A stretch of 64,000 nucleotides of DNA, from positions 124,001-188,000 of the forward strand of contig JABTUJ010000010.1 of assembly GCA_015075445.1 (NCBI GenBank). The letters are read 5' to 3'. Position 1 is the first letter of the stretch. Every line of letters starts with the position of its first letter. Below, piece by piece: positions 7,177 through 15,709 of the stretch. Origin of the DNA: Verrucomicrobiales bacterium (GTDB lineage Bacteria > Verrucomicrobiota > Verrucomicrobiia > Limisphaerales > J093). The position numbers were made by a program, and so were the translations under genes. Under the pieces are notes generated by a model. The model did not search any database. It was given only the letters and a program-made list of their open reading frames with translations, and was not told the DNA's origin.

Positions 7177-10100
7177 ATGGTCCAGCCAGGAACGATCCCT
7201 GAGGCCGGCGGCGCAGCCGGGCGACGGGCGGTGACCGCCCGAGCTCTGCTCCTGAGCCTGGCGCTGGGCGGGGCCGTGGGATGGGGCGCAGCACCGTCGC
7301 CGGCACCGGCCCGCCCGGTGATCACCGAGGGTCTGCTCCATTACTGGCCGAACTTGTGGGATGCCCGGGACGAGGTCACCGGCCGCGAGGGCGTGGTGAT
7401 GGCCGTGCTGCCTCCCGCCGCCGAGGGCGCGCCGGACGCGACGCCGTTTCACGACGAGACCGGTTGGGTGCAACTGCCCGTGCAATTGCGTGCTGATCAG
7501 GCCTGGACGGTGTCCCTCTGGATGCGGCCGACCGCTCCGGTGCGCGCGGGGGGCGTGGCGCTGGCCTTCCACGCGCGTGACCAACAATGGGCCCTGCTGG
7601 AAACCGAATCTGACTTTCACCCCCGCTATCGCTGGATGGGGCGCGGCCCCCGGTTCGAGGACGGTGGGGCGCTGCGGTTCTCCCTCGACACCTGGCATCA
7701 CGTCGTCCTCACCAAGACCGATGAGGGCCGGGTAACCGGCTGGTGCGATGGTGTGGCGCTGGAGCCGGCCTCGCTCACGTTTCCGGCGGGCGTCGAGGTG
7801 ACCTGGCTCAGCGTCGGCAACGACATCAAAGGGGACAGCCAATGGTTCGGCCAACTGCGTGACCTGTGCCTGTTCGACCGGGTGCTGGCGGAGGAGGAAC
7901 TGCGGGCCCTGCATGCCGCGGGGCGGTCCACGACGCCGGTGCGCAACTCGGCGGTGCGGTTGGCCGCCTTGCAGGGTCCAGAGGGATTCCCCTGGAGCAC
8001 GAATGTTCTCCATCGGCCGGTCGAGTCCTTTACGCACCGGCGCTACACGGCCGAGGACGGGTTGCCGCAAAACCGCATCCAGGGCGTGCTGCAAACCCGG
8101 GAGGGGTATCTGTGGGTCGGCACCGAAGCCGGTGTGGCCCGGTTTGACGGGCGTCGGTTCCGTGAATTCGCGGAGCACAACACCCCGGCGTTTGCGCAGA
8201 CGGGTCCGGATGTCTTCACGTTCGCCGAGACGGAGGATGGCACGGTCTGGGCGGGCGCGCACAGCGGTTTGCTGCAGATTCGCGACACGGCTTTCACCGC
8301 GGTGACCAACGGCTTGCCCGAACGTTTCATCTTGCAGTTGGTGCCGGCCGCGGCAGACGCGCTGTGGATCGCCGCGTTTCGGGACGACCGCCATTATCGC
8401 GGCCCGTGCTGGGTTCGCCGTTACCACCCGGAGACGGGGCGCGCCAGCGCCGAGGTGGTGGTGCCGGGTCAGGTGCGTCGGATGGTCCCCGCCGCGGACG
8501 GACTGTGGCTGGCGACCGAGGGTCCGGAGTTGCTGTTGTTCTGGGACACGCGCTCGGCAGCGCCCACGGTGGTCGCGCGGCTGTGCGGTTCCCCGCCCCA
8601 AGTGGCGGTCCTGGGCGAGGCGGAGCGGGTTGGCGGGGTGACCCTCCGTGGTTGGCTCGATCCCCAGACCCCGTCGCGATGGGTGATCGAGATGACCGTA
8701 GGCGGCGAAGGTCACCGTTTCCACTGGATCGGCCCCGCCGCGCGGTCGGGTGCCAACGCCAGTCGATGGGGAGCGCCCCGCAACCCCGATGTCTGGCTCG
8801 GGGCGGAACCGGGCCTGGCGCAGATCCGAGCGGATCGACTGGACCTGATCGACTTCCGCGACTTCACCTCGCCCCCGGAGGTCTTTTGTCTGGCGCCCAA
8901 CCGCGAAGGTGGATTCTGGCTCGGCACGGCGGGCGACGGCCTCCATCTGATCCGGGAACGCCGGGTCGAGGTGTTCACGACGCGGGATGGCTTGAGCGGC
9001 AATGATATCCGATCGGTGCTCGCCACCCGCGAGGGCAGCCTGCTGGCCGGGGGTCCGGCCGGCCTGGATGAGTACAGAGACGGGCGTTGGACGCGGCGCG
9101 GCACGCAGGCGGCCCTGCCCGCGGGGGCGGTGCTTTCGATAGCGCAGGCTGCCGGGGGCACGGTGTGGTTCACGCGGGGACATGCCGGCCCGGACGCGTT
9201 GTCGGCGCTCGATGAGGATGTTCCCGTGGAGCTCTCCCTGGGCGGGCTCAACTGGCATCACCCGGGAAGGCTGGTTCACAGCCCGGACGGACGCCTGTGG
9301 GTGGGCTGCGAGCGCGGGCTGACCTGGATTGAATCGCCGGGACGGCCCGTCGCCGCCGCGGCAGCCGCGTGGCGAAACCAGGCCCGGCACGGGCGCCTTG
9401 CCGTCGGCGCGGAGGTACCCGACACCGTGTTTCTGAAGCTCTTACCGGACCGCGACGGTTCCCTATGGGTCGGCACGCTGGGTCGGGGGCTGTTGCGCGT
9501 GCAGGATCAACAGGTCGAGCGATTCACGACCGACGACGGGCTGCCGGCCGATATCATGGTGCCGGCGCACCTCGACGAATCCGGCGCGCTCTGGTTGACG
9601 ACCCGCGGGGCGGTCGTCCGGCGTCTCCGCGGTCGCTTCGAGGTGCTCACGCGGCAGCAGGGGATCCCCAACGATTACCTGCTGGATCTTGTCGCGGACG
9701 ACCTCGGCCATTACTGGCTGCCCGGGCTGCGTGGTATCCACCGCCTGACGCGACGCGAGTTGGAGGCTTGCCTCGAGGGCCGCCTGGCGCGCGTCCAAAG
9801 CCTCACCCTGGGATTGCGGGACGGCCTGCTCACCCCGGAATGCACCACGCTCCACTATCCGATCACCGCCCGGACGCCCGACGGCCGCGTCTGGGTGGCC
9901 ACGCGCAGCGGCGTAGCCAGCTTCGATCCCCGGCAAGTCGAGGGCGATGCCGATCCGCTGCCGGCTTACATCGAGCAGGTGGTGGTCAACCATGAAGCCA
10001 GGGCCCTCGCGGCGGTGGGCAGTTCCACCGGCCCCCTGAGACTCCCTCCCGGTTCAGGTCGCCGCCTCGAACTGCACTTCACCGCCATCAGTCTCGTCGC

Positions 10101-11046
10101 CGCGGATCGGGTCCGCTTCCAGCATCGCCTCGAGGGATACGACGCGGACTGGTCGCCGGAGAGCGACTTGCGGCTGGCTTTCTACACGAACCTGCGGCCG
10201 GGGAATTACCGCTTCCAGGTGCGGGCCTCGAACGCCCATGGCGTCTGGAACCCGGCAGCAACAGAGCTGGCGTTCGTGATCGCCCCGCATCTCTGGCAGC
10301 GGCGGTCTGTGCAAGTGACGACGGGGCTGGTGGCGCTGCTGGCAGCGCTGCTGCTGCATCGGCAGCGCGTGGCGGTGTTGCGGCACCTCCAGGTCCTCGA
10401 GCACCAACAACAGCTCGCCAGCGAACGCGCCCGCATCGCGGCGGATATGCATGACGACCTGGGCGCGTCCCTGACCCAGATCGCGATCCTGGGTGAACTG
10501 GGCCGCCGGCAATTGCCCGATCCGGTTCAAACCGGGTCCCTGCTGGCCCGCATCTCGCAATCGTCGCGGGATGTGGCGGAGCGGATCAGCGATCTCGTGT
10601 GGGCGACGAATCCGCGGCACGACCGTCTCGACAACCTGGCGGGCTACGTGCGGGAGCAGGCGGCCCGTTTGCTGGAGGGCACCGTGACCCGGGCCACGCT
10701 GCGCTTTCCGGAGCGTCTGCCTGAGGACCAGGTGTCGGCGACGTTCCGGCGTAACGTGTTGCTCGTCGTGAAGGAAGCCCTCCACAACGCGCTAAAGCAC
10801 GCCTCGCCCCAGCATGTGGTGGTCGAGTTCGCGGTGGAGGACGGGCGTTTGCACCTGCGGATCCAGGACGACGGGCGGGGGTTTGCTTCCGCGCCTTCCC
10901 CGCCCCGCGGCAACGGACTGGTCAACATGCCCCGGCGCATCCACGATCTGGGCGGATCCTTCGAGCTGGATTCGGCCCCGGGTCGGGGTACCCGGATCCG
11001 TTGTTCGATCCCACTGCGCCAACCTCCATCTGCGCGAACCGCCTAA
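7177..11046 (+). CDS. Giant sensor histidine kinase: LamG + beta-propellers + Y_Y_Y + HisKA_3/HATPase
   Basis: 1289 residues. A signal peptide (ARALLLSLALGGAVGWGAAP) leads into a concanavalin/LamG-like domain (about 30-250; WTVSLWMRP, DTWHHVVLTKTDEGRVTGWCDG). Residues about 289-900 are propeller repeats of the Reg_prop type (EDGLPQNRIQGVLQTREGYLW; REGGFWLGTAGDGLHLI). A Y_Y_Y domain follows (about 955-1035, YDADWSPESD, NLRPGNYRFQVRASN), then one membrane helix (about 1046-1065) and a NarX-like kinase: phospho-acceptor H1092 in ADMHDDLGASLTQ, N box KEALHNALKHAS, G boxes DDGRGF and GNGLVNM. It resembles hybrid two-component sensors for polysaccharide fragments in Bacteroidota but lacks a fused receiver. 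No intact response regulator is adjacent; a stub lies at 5523. The downstream glycan-type gene follows after 4 nt. Confidence 0.85.
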   Translation: MVQPGTIPEAGGAAGRRAVTARALLLSLALGGAVGWGAAPSPAPARPVITEGLLHYWPNLWDARDEVTGREGVVMAVLPPAAEGAPDATPFHDETGWVQLPVQLRADQAWTVSLWMRPTAPVRAGGVALAFHARDQQWALLETESDFHPRYRWMGRGPRFEDGGALRFSLDTWHHVVLTKTDEGRVTGWCDGVALEPASLTFPAGVEVTWLSVGNDIKGDSQWFGQLRDLCLFDRVLAEEELRALHAAGRSTTPVRNSAVRLAALQGPEGFPWSTNVLHRPVESFTHRRYTAEDGLPQNRIQGVLQTREGYLWVGTEAGVARFDGRRFREFAEHNTPAFAQTGPDVFTFAETEDGTVWAGAHSGLLQIRDTAFTAVTNGLPERFILQLVPAAADALWIAAFRDDRHYRGPCWVRRYHPETGRASAEVVVPGQVRRMVPAADGLWLATEGPELLLFWDTRSAAPTVVARLCGSPPQVAVLGEAERVGGVTLRGWLDPQTPSRWVIEMTVGGEGHRFHWIGPAARSGANASRWGAPRNPDVWLGAEPGLAQIRADRLDLIDFRDFTSPPEVFCLAPNREGGFWLGTAGDGLHLIRERRVEVFTTRDGLSGNDIRSVLATREGSLLAGGPAGLDEYRDGRWTRRGTQAALPAGAVLSIAQAAGGTVWFTRGHAGPDALSALDEDVPVELSLGGLNWHHPGRLVHSPDGRLWVGCERGLTWIESPGRPVAAAAAAWRNQARHGRLAVGAEVPDTVFLKLLPDRDGSLWVGTLGRGLLRVQDQQVERFTTDDGLPADIMVPAHLDESGALWLTTRGAVVRRLRGRFEVLTRQQGIPNDYLLDLVADDLGHYWLPGLRGIHRLTRRELEACLEGRLARVQSLTLGLRDGLLTPECTTLHYPITARTPDGRVWVATRSGVASFDPRQVEGDADPLPAYIEQVVVNHEARALAAVGSSTGPLRLPPGSGRRLELHFTAISLVAADRVRFQHRLEGYDADWSPESDLRLAFYTNLRPGNYRFQVRASNAHGVWNPAATELAFVIAPHLWQRRSVQVTTGLVALLAALLLHRQRVAVLRHLQVLEHQQQLASERARIAADMHDDLGASLTQIAILGELGRRQLPDPVQTGSLLARISQSSRDVAERISDLVWATNPRHDRLDNLAGYVREQAARLLEGTVTRATLRFPERLPEDQVSATFRRNVLLVVKEALHNALKHASPQHVVVEFAVEDGRLHLRIQDDGRGFASAPSPPRGNGLVNMPRRIHDLGGSFELDSAPGRGTRIRCSIPLRQPPSARTA

Positions 11047-11050
11047 ACGC

Positions 11051-12793
11051 ATGACGCACCACCACTCAACCACCTGCCGCGGATTTCGGGGAGCACTCTC
11101 CCTGGGACTCGCCCTCACGGTGTTCTCTGCGACGCTTCACGGGCGGTCGGATCGGTTGCCAGAGGCCGCTGCGCCCGCTCCTGCTTCGATTCTGTCCGAC
11201 CGGCCAGCAGGGGCGCTGGCGGTGGCGGAGCCAGCCCCTCGCCGGGCGGAGACGCGGGCCGAGGTCAACCGGGTGGTGGAGATCGTGTTCACGGCTACGG
11301 AACCGCCTGCCGATCCTTTCACTCGCGTCACGCTGGACGTCGTGTTTACCGAACCCACTGGCGGGACGCGGACGGTGCCGGCGTTTTGGGCGGGGGAACG
11401 TCGGTGGAAGGCCCGCTACGCCTCGCCGCTCGTGGGCATCCATCGCTACCGGAGCCAGAGCAGCGATCCGGCCGACAAGGGGCTTCACGGCGTCGAGGGG
11501 ACCATCGAGATCCTGCCCTACCGCGGCGCGAATCCGCTCTATCGCCACGGACCGATCCGGGTGGCGGCGAACCGCCGGCACTTTGAACATCTCGACGGAA
11601 CACCGTTCTTCTGGCTGGCGGACACGTGGTGGAAATGTTTGAGCCGGCGGCTGACGTGGGAGGGATTCCAGGAACTGGCCGCCGACCGGCAGGCGAAGGG
11701 GTTCAGTGTGGCTCTGCTGGTGTGCGGCCCTTATCCCGACGAAGCACCGTTCGATCCGCGCTGGGCGAATGAAGGCGGCATGCCCTACGAGACCCGCGAC
11801 TTCAGCGTGGTCAACCCGGCGTACTTCGATCATGCCGATCGTCGGATCGGGCATCTGGTGGAGGCCGGCATCGTGCCGGCGATTGTGGGGGGCTGGGGCC
11901 GCGAGCAGGCCGGCGGGAAGAGCACCATCGCAGTCGTCGGTCGCGAAGGCTATCAGCGGCACTGGAGACACCTGGTCGCCCGGTACGGCGCCTATCCCAC
12001 CTGCTGGATCGTGGGCGGGGAAGCCTCCGACGCGCAGGGGCCCTGGAGCGAAGTTGCTCACCATCTGCGGGCCGTCGACGCCTTCCAGCGACTGGTCGCA
12101 GTTCACCCGCAAGGCTTCCCGCGTCGGGCCCTGGCGGATCAGACTCCCTTCGACTTCGATCTGGTGGTTCCGGGCCATGACAGTTGGCGGACGGCGCAGA
12201 GCACGCTGAGCCAGTTGCGCGAGTGTCTGACGCTCGAACCGAGGAAGCCCGTGCTCAACGGCGAGTCGTGCTACGAGCGGCACATGCAGGAGAACTTCGA
12301 GGATCTCCAGCGGCACCTGTTCTGGTCCTGCGTGCTCTCGGGCGCGGCCGGCCACACGTACGGAGCCGCGGGGATCTGGCAGGCGAGTGTCGAGGGGGAT
12401 CCTGGCATCACCCCGGTGTACGACTGGACCACGTGGCGCGAGGGGATGCACTTCCCTGGGTCCACGCAGTTGGGACTCGGTCGCAGATTGCTCGAGCAGT
12501 TTCCATGGTGGCAATTCGAACCGCATCCTGAGTGGGTCGAACCCGGCGGTTTCGCGGCCGGCATCCCGGCTCGAGTGCGGTTGATCTATGTCCGGAAGCC
12601 CGGGATCTATCAGTGGAAAGGCCCCCAACTCAAGGGACTGGAGGAGAATCTGGGGTACCGTGCCACCTACTTCGATCCCGTCAGCGGTCGGCGACACGAG
12701 GCCGGCGTGCTACGAGGAGCCAACGAGGTGCTGGCGCCCGCTCTTCCTTCACCCCAAGACTGGGTCTTGATCCTCGAAGCTATGACCTCATGA
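11051..12793 (+). CDS. Exported DUF4038/DUF5060-type glycoside hydrolase (apiosidase-like)
   Basis: 580 residues from ATG 11051; the longer frame back to 10814 overlaps the kinase gene and is rejected. A signal peptide (LSLGLALTVFSATLHG) precedes a beta-sandwich of DUF5060 type (about 70-160, VNRVVEIVFTATEPPADPF). Then comes the DUF4038 TIM barrel: NRRHFEHLDGTPFFWLADTW, RQAKGFSVALLV, YPTCWIVGGEASD, PVLNGESCYE. Family members include GH140 apiosidases, which act on plant pectin side chains. It follows the LamG sensor kinase by 4 nt, so it may be one target of that sensor, and its stop overlaps the next start (ATGA). Confidence 0.8.
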   Translation: MTHHHSTTCRGFRGALSLGLALTVFSATLHGRSDRLPEAAAPAPASILSDRPAGALAVAEPAPRRAETRAEVNRVVEIVFTATEPPADPFTRVTLDVVFTEPTGGTRTVPAFWAGERRWKARYASPLVGIHRYRSQSSDPADKGLHGVEGTIEILPYRGANPLYRHGPIRVAANRRHFEHLDGTPFFWLADTWWKCLSRRLTWEGFQELAADRQAKGFSVALLVCGPYPDEAPFDPRWANEGGMPYETRDFSVVNPAYFDHADRRIGHLVEAGIVPAIVGGWGREQAGGKSTIAVVGREGYQRHWRHLVARYGAYPTCWIVGGEASDAQGPWSEVAHHLRAVDAFQRLVAVHPQGFPRRALADQTPFDFDLVVPGHDSWRTAQSTLSQLRECLTLEPRKPVLNGESCYERHMQENFEDLQRHLFWSCVLSGAAGHTYGAAGIWQASVEGDPGITPVYDWTTWREGMHFPGSTQLGLGRRLLEQFPWWQFEPHPEWVEPGGFAAGIPARVRLIYVRKPGIYQWKGPQLKGLEENLGYRATYFDPVSGRRHEAGVLRGANEVLAPALPSPQDWVLILEAMTS

Positions 12794-13556
12794 ACTCCTC
12801 CAACAAACTGCCGCCCCCCAATCACCCCTCGGTGGCGGGGAACTCACCTAACCCGAGCAACCCCTCGGCGCCGCGTGAGGGCACGCGGCCTACACAGGAC
12901 ATACGAAGTGCGCCGACCCGGCAACCAACGCCTTCGCGGGCGGGTTCACCCCTGGCCATTCAGGCTCCGCGCGCCAACAACCGTAGCGCAGGATCGATCG
13001 CGCGACGCCACTTTCTCGGCCTCCTACTCGGACCCGCGGTGCTCGGGACCTCGCGACGGTTGGCCGGCGCCGATCAGGCCGACCCCGCCTACGTCCGGGC
13101 CAACACGGACTGGCTGGCCCGCTGTCGTTTCGGCATCGGCATCCACTGGACGGCACAGACCGTCCCGCGGCACGGGCCACCGAAGCCGTTTGCGCAGGCC
13201 GTGGCGGCGTTCGACGTCGGGGGCTTCGTGGCCGCCGTCGAGCACGCCGGGGCGGATTATGTCCTGTTCACCGCGGCGCATGCGTTGCAGAAGCTGCCCG
13301 CGCCGCACCCGGTGCTCGACCGGATCCTGCCGGGCAGGACCTGCGAGCGGGACCTGATCCGGGATCTGGCCGAGGCGCTGGCCTCGAAGCGGAAGCACCT
13401 GCTGGTTTACTACAACCATTCCTGCAACCACCAGCAGGACCCGGCCTGGGAGCAGGCGGTCGGATACCACGCTCCCGACAAGCAACGGTTCACTGACAAC
13501 CTGACCGAGATCGTGGCCTGGATGGGTGACCGTTACGGGGAGCAGATCAAGGCCTC
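12790..13556 (+). pseudogene. GH29 (alpha-L-fucosidase-like) gene, 3' truncated
   Basis: Starts with ATG overlapping the previous stop. The first about 70 residues are Pro/Ser-rich and contain repeat DNA, then a Tat-like signal appears (ARRHFLGLLLGPAVLG). The catalytic domain begins properly: NTDWLARCRFGIGIHWTAQ, GADYVLFTAAHALQKLPAPH, HLLVYYNHSCNHQQDPAW and WMGDRYGEQIKA, the pattern of GH29-like proteins. At about 13556, just before the place where the family has the WFDG nucleophile segment, the frame enters a repeat end (GGGGTCAGTTCTTGAC) and continues as unrelated sequence to 13686. The protein therefore lacks its nucleophile and C-terminal half and should be inactive. Confidence 0.65.
12870..12889. 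repeat. Short palindrome inside the 5' part of the GH29-like gene
   Basis: GCCGCGTG, 4-nt loop, CACGCGGC: a perfect 8-bp hairpin in a Pro/Ser-rich coding stretch, looking like one more dispersed palindrome that has been read through. Confidence 0.5.
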
Positions 13557-13583
13557 AAAGGGGTCAGTTCTTGACTTTGTCAC
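13557..13583. repeat. Solo end of a GGGGTC-type repeat element
   Basis: The sequence starting GGGGTCAGTTCTTGACTTTG resembles the ends of the 5618-5841 element but is diverged, and marks the exact point where the GH29-like gene loses homology. Confidence 0.45.
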
Positions 13584-13682
13584 GAGGCTTGACGCCATCC
13601 AGGCGACCGGAGGATGGTCGGCACGAAGCCATCATCGATCATGCACTCCCACCGCCCCTCCCGAGCGGGCCATGACCGGCCC

Positions 13683-15020
13683 ATGACGCGGCGTGCTTTC
13701 GTCAGCACGACCACCACTGCCGCGGCGGCGTTCACGCTGCTGCCCCGCCCGAGCGCGCGGGGTGCCGATGCCGCCGCGCCGGATCACTCGCCCCTGACGC
13801 CCCTCGGTGAGCCCAAGGGCATCCATCCCGGCCGCGTGGTGTGGGTGCACGATCCGCGCGCGCTCGAGTGGGAAGGCCCCGGCCACGGGCATTGGTACGA
13901 GGAGGATCGTCTGCACCAGGACCGGGTCGACGCCATGGTGCAGCGTGCCTTGACCGCCTTGACGGGGGAACCCGACTCGGCCCGCGCCTGGGATCGGCTC
14001 TTCCGACACTTCAACCAGGGCCGCGGCCGGGGGGACGTGGGCTATCGCGCCGGCGAGCGAATCGTGATCAAGCCAAACTGGGTGGGCATGATCTGGCGGG
14101 AAGGCGCAGTGGACGCCGAGACATACACGCTGGTGAAGCGCCAGGACTACATGAACACCGCCCCGCAGATGATCATCGCGCTGGTGCGTCAACTCCAGGT
14201 GGCCGGCGTGCCGGCCAGCGCCATCACGGTCTGTGACGCGCTGGCTTACCTGGTGCACGAGTACCACCGCGTGCTGCACCGCGCGTGTCCCGACGTGCGG
14301 TACGCCGATTTCGGCGGGAAGTTCGGCCGGCTCAAGGTCGAGGACTCGGACGTGCCGTTCTACTGGAGCTGCCGGCCGGCGCAGACCACGCAAGACGTGC
14401 TGCCAACGTGCTTCGCCGAGGCCCAGTACCTGGTCAATTTCGCCACCCTGAAATCGCATGCCGCGACCGGCGTGACGTTGTGCGGCAAGAACCACTTTGG
14501 CTCGTTCCGACGCTGGCCCGTCCAGGCCGGCTTCCACGACATGCACCGCCATTCCTTCCTCAAAGAGGTGCGCCGTTACCGTGAGCAAGTCGACCTCCTC
14601 GGCCACGCCCATCTCGGCGGCAAGACCATGCTCAATCTCATCGACGGCGTGTTCACCGGCAAACACCCCATCGACGCCAACCCGCGCCGCATGGCGCTCG
14701 CCCCGTTTGGCGGCGACTGGGCCAAGAGCCTCTTCGCTTCCCAAGACCCGGTGGCCCTTGACTCCGTCGGCTTTGATTTTCTCCGCGCCGAGTACGACGA
14801 CTTCCCCCGGCGAACCGGGGTGGACGATTACCTGCACGAGGCGGCCCTGGCCGCGAATCCCCCTTCCGGGACCTTCTACGATCCCGACCACTCGACCCCG
14901 ACCCGACGCCTGGCGAGCCTGGGCGTGCACGAGCACTGGAACAACCCGGAGGACAAGCAGTACTCGCGCAATCTCGGGCGCGACGCGGGCATCGAGTTGG
15001 TCGCCGTCCGCCTGGGCTGA
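13683..15020 (+). CDS. Tat-exported DUF362 domain protein
   Basis: 445 residues from ATG 13683, the Met that directly precedes the twin-arginine signal (MTRRAFVSTTTTAAAAFTLL); upstream Met codons in the same frame lie inside the truncated gene's tail. The body is the DUF362 type: GERIVIKPNWVGM, NFATLKSHAATGVTLCGKNH and the C-terminal FASQDPVALDSVGFDFLRAE. DUF362 proteins are found with iron-sulfur or metal-dependent exported enzymes; no reaction is established. Single cysteines are present but no ferredoxin motif, so it is the cluster-free form. It follows glycan genes and may belong to the same carbohydrate-use locus. Confidence 0.8.
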   Translation: MTRRAFVSTTTTAAAAFTLLPRPSARGADAAAPDHSPLTPLGEPKGIHPGRVVWVHDPRALEWEGPGHGHWYEEDRLHQDRVDAMVQRALTALTGEPDSARAWDRLFRHFNQGRGRGDVGYRAGERIVIKPNWVGMIWREGAVDAETYTLVKRQDYMNTAPQMIIALVRQLQVAGVPASAITVCDALAYLVHEYHRVLHRACPDVRYADFGGKFGRLKVEDSDVPFYWSCRPAQTTQDVLPTCFAEAQYLVNFATLKSHAATGVTLCGKNHFGSFRRWPVQAGFHDMHRHSFLKEVRRYREQVDLLGHAHLGGKTMLNLIDGVFTGKHPIDANPRRMALAPFGGDWAKSLFASQDPVALDSVGFDFLRAEYDDFPRRTGVDDYLHEAALAANPPSGTFYDPDHSTPTRRLASLGVHEHWNNPEDKQYSRNLGRDAGIELVAVRLG

Positions 15021-15053
15021 GAAGCCGCATCCTGTCTTTCCCCCGGCCCGTGG

Positions 15054-15081
15054 TTGTGGACCGGGTGAAACGTGCTAGCCT
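15054..15081 (+). promoter_or_regulatory. Candidate promoter of the 15113 gene
   Basis: TTGTGG (15054-15059), 16 bp, TAGCCT (15076-15081). Here a true leader of about 25 nt follows, with AGGAAG upstream of ATG 15113 as a ribosome site, in contrast to the leaderless genes. Confidence 0.4.
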
Positions 15082-15112
15082 GCTTGCGCGATCAAGAACA
15101 GGAAGCAACACG

Positions 15113-15313
15113 ATGAGTCAGCCTACGATGAACTGGCCCGACCTGGCCGCGGCTTTGCTGGAAAGGCTCACCGCGCGCAACACCGAGTTCACCTGGGAGT
15201 TCCAGAACCTCGAGGTGCGCGTGCCGCAGAGCGCCGGTGCCGATGCCCCTCAGGCCCACTGGCGCTTGAACGGTGTCCTCAAGCTTCGCACCCACGACCC
15301 CGTCGGCCGGTGA
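15113..15313 (+). CDS. Small hypothetical protein
   Basis: 66 residues from ATG 15113, which has AGGAAG a few bases upstream; the longer frame from 15050 contains the promoter. The sequence (MSQPTMNWPDLAAALLERLT...) has an amphipathic helix followed by beta-prone stretches (FTWEFQNLEVRVP, HWRLNGVLKLRT). No family is recognised. The stop TGA overlaps the GTG of the next ORF, so the two are probably translated together and may form a complex or be halves of one ancestral protein. Confidence 0.5.
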   Translation: MSQPTMNWPDLAAALLERLTARNTEFTWEFQNLEVRVPQSAGADAPQAHWRLNGVLKLRTHDPVGR

Positions 15314-15693
15314 AGAGCGGAGCTTCCTCGGGACGGAACGTCCGCCGTGTGGCGTGGCAGGCCGATCTTACCCTCGAGCATGAGGGCCAGATCGTCTTCC
15401 GCCTGCGCGCGGAGGAGGGAAGCTGCGCCCTCGAGTTCCCCAACCGTCACGCGTTCCAGTCGCTGCAAACCCTTTCTCGGTCCCTGTCCGGACGTTCCTC
15501 CGGCCCGGCTGCGTCCGGCTTTGACTCCGTGGCGCGACTGCTGCCCGAAACGGTGGACCTGCACCTGGCGGGCATCCTGATCGGGCACTACGAACCCGGA
15601 GCCCCGCTCAACGGTTGGGCCAGCACGGTCGGCCTGCCCGGCGGTCGTCTGACGGTGCACAAGCTGGCGCTGGCCCGCGCCTGGCTCCGTTGA
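15310..15693 (+). CDS. Hypothetical protein coupled to the preceding ORF
   Basis: 127 residues from GTG 15310, overlapping the previous stop by 4 nt. Beta-rich pattern (VAWQADLTLEHEGQIVFRLR, CALEFPNRHAFQSL, VDLHLAGILIGHY) without recognised domains. It is followed 16 nt later by mnmA, so the trio 15113-15310-15710 probably forms one transcription unit. Function unknown. Confidence 0.55.
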   Translation: MKSGASSGRNVRRVAWQADLTLEHEGQIVFRLRAEEGSCALEFPNRHAFQSLQTLSRSLSGRSSGPAASGFDSVARLLPETVDLHLAGILIGHYEPGAPLNGWASTVGLPGGRLTVHKLALARAWLR

Positions 15694-15709
15694 CCCCCGC
15701 CTTCCCTCC

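Noticed and set aside
7105..9390. 761-codon open frame on the minus strand opposite the histidine kinase
   Set aside because: Composition is Arg/Pro/Gly-rich without domains; it is an antisense shadow of a high-GC gene whose + strand shows clear LamG, propeller and kinase motifs.
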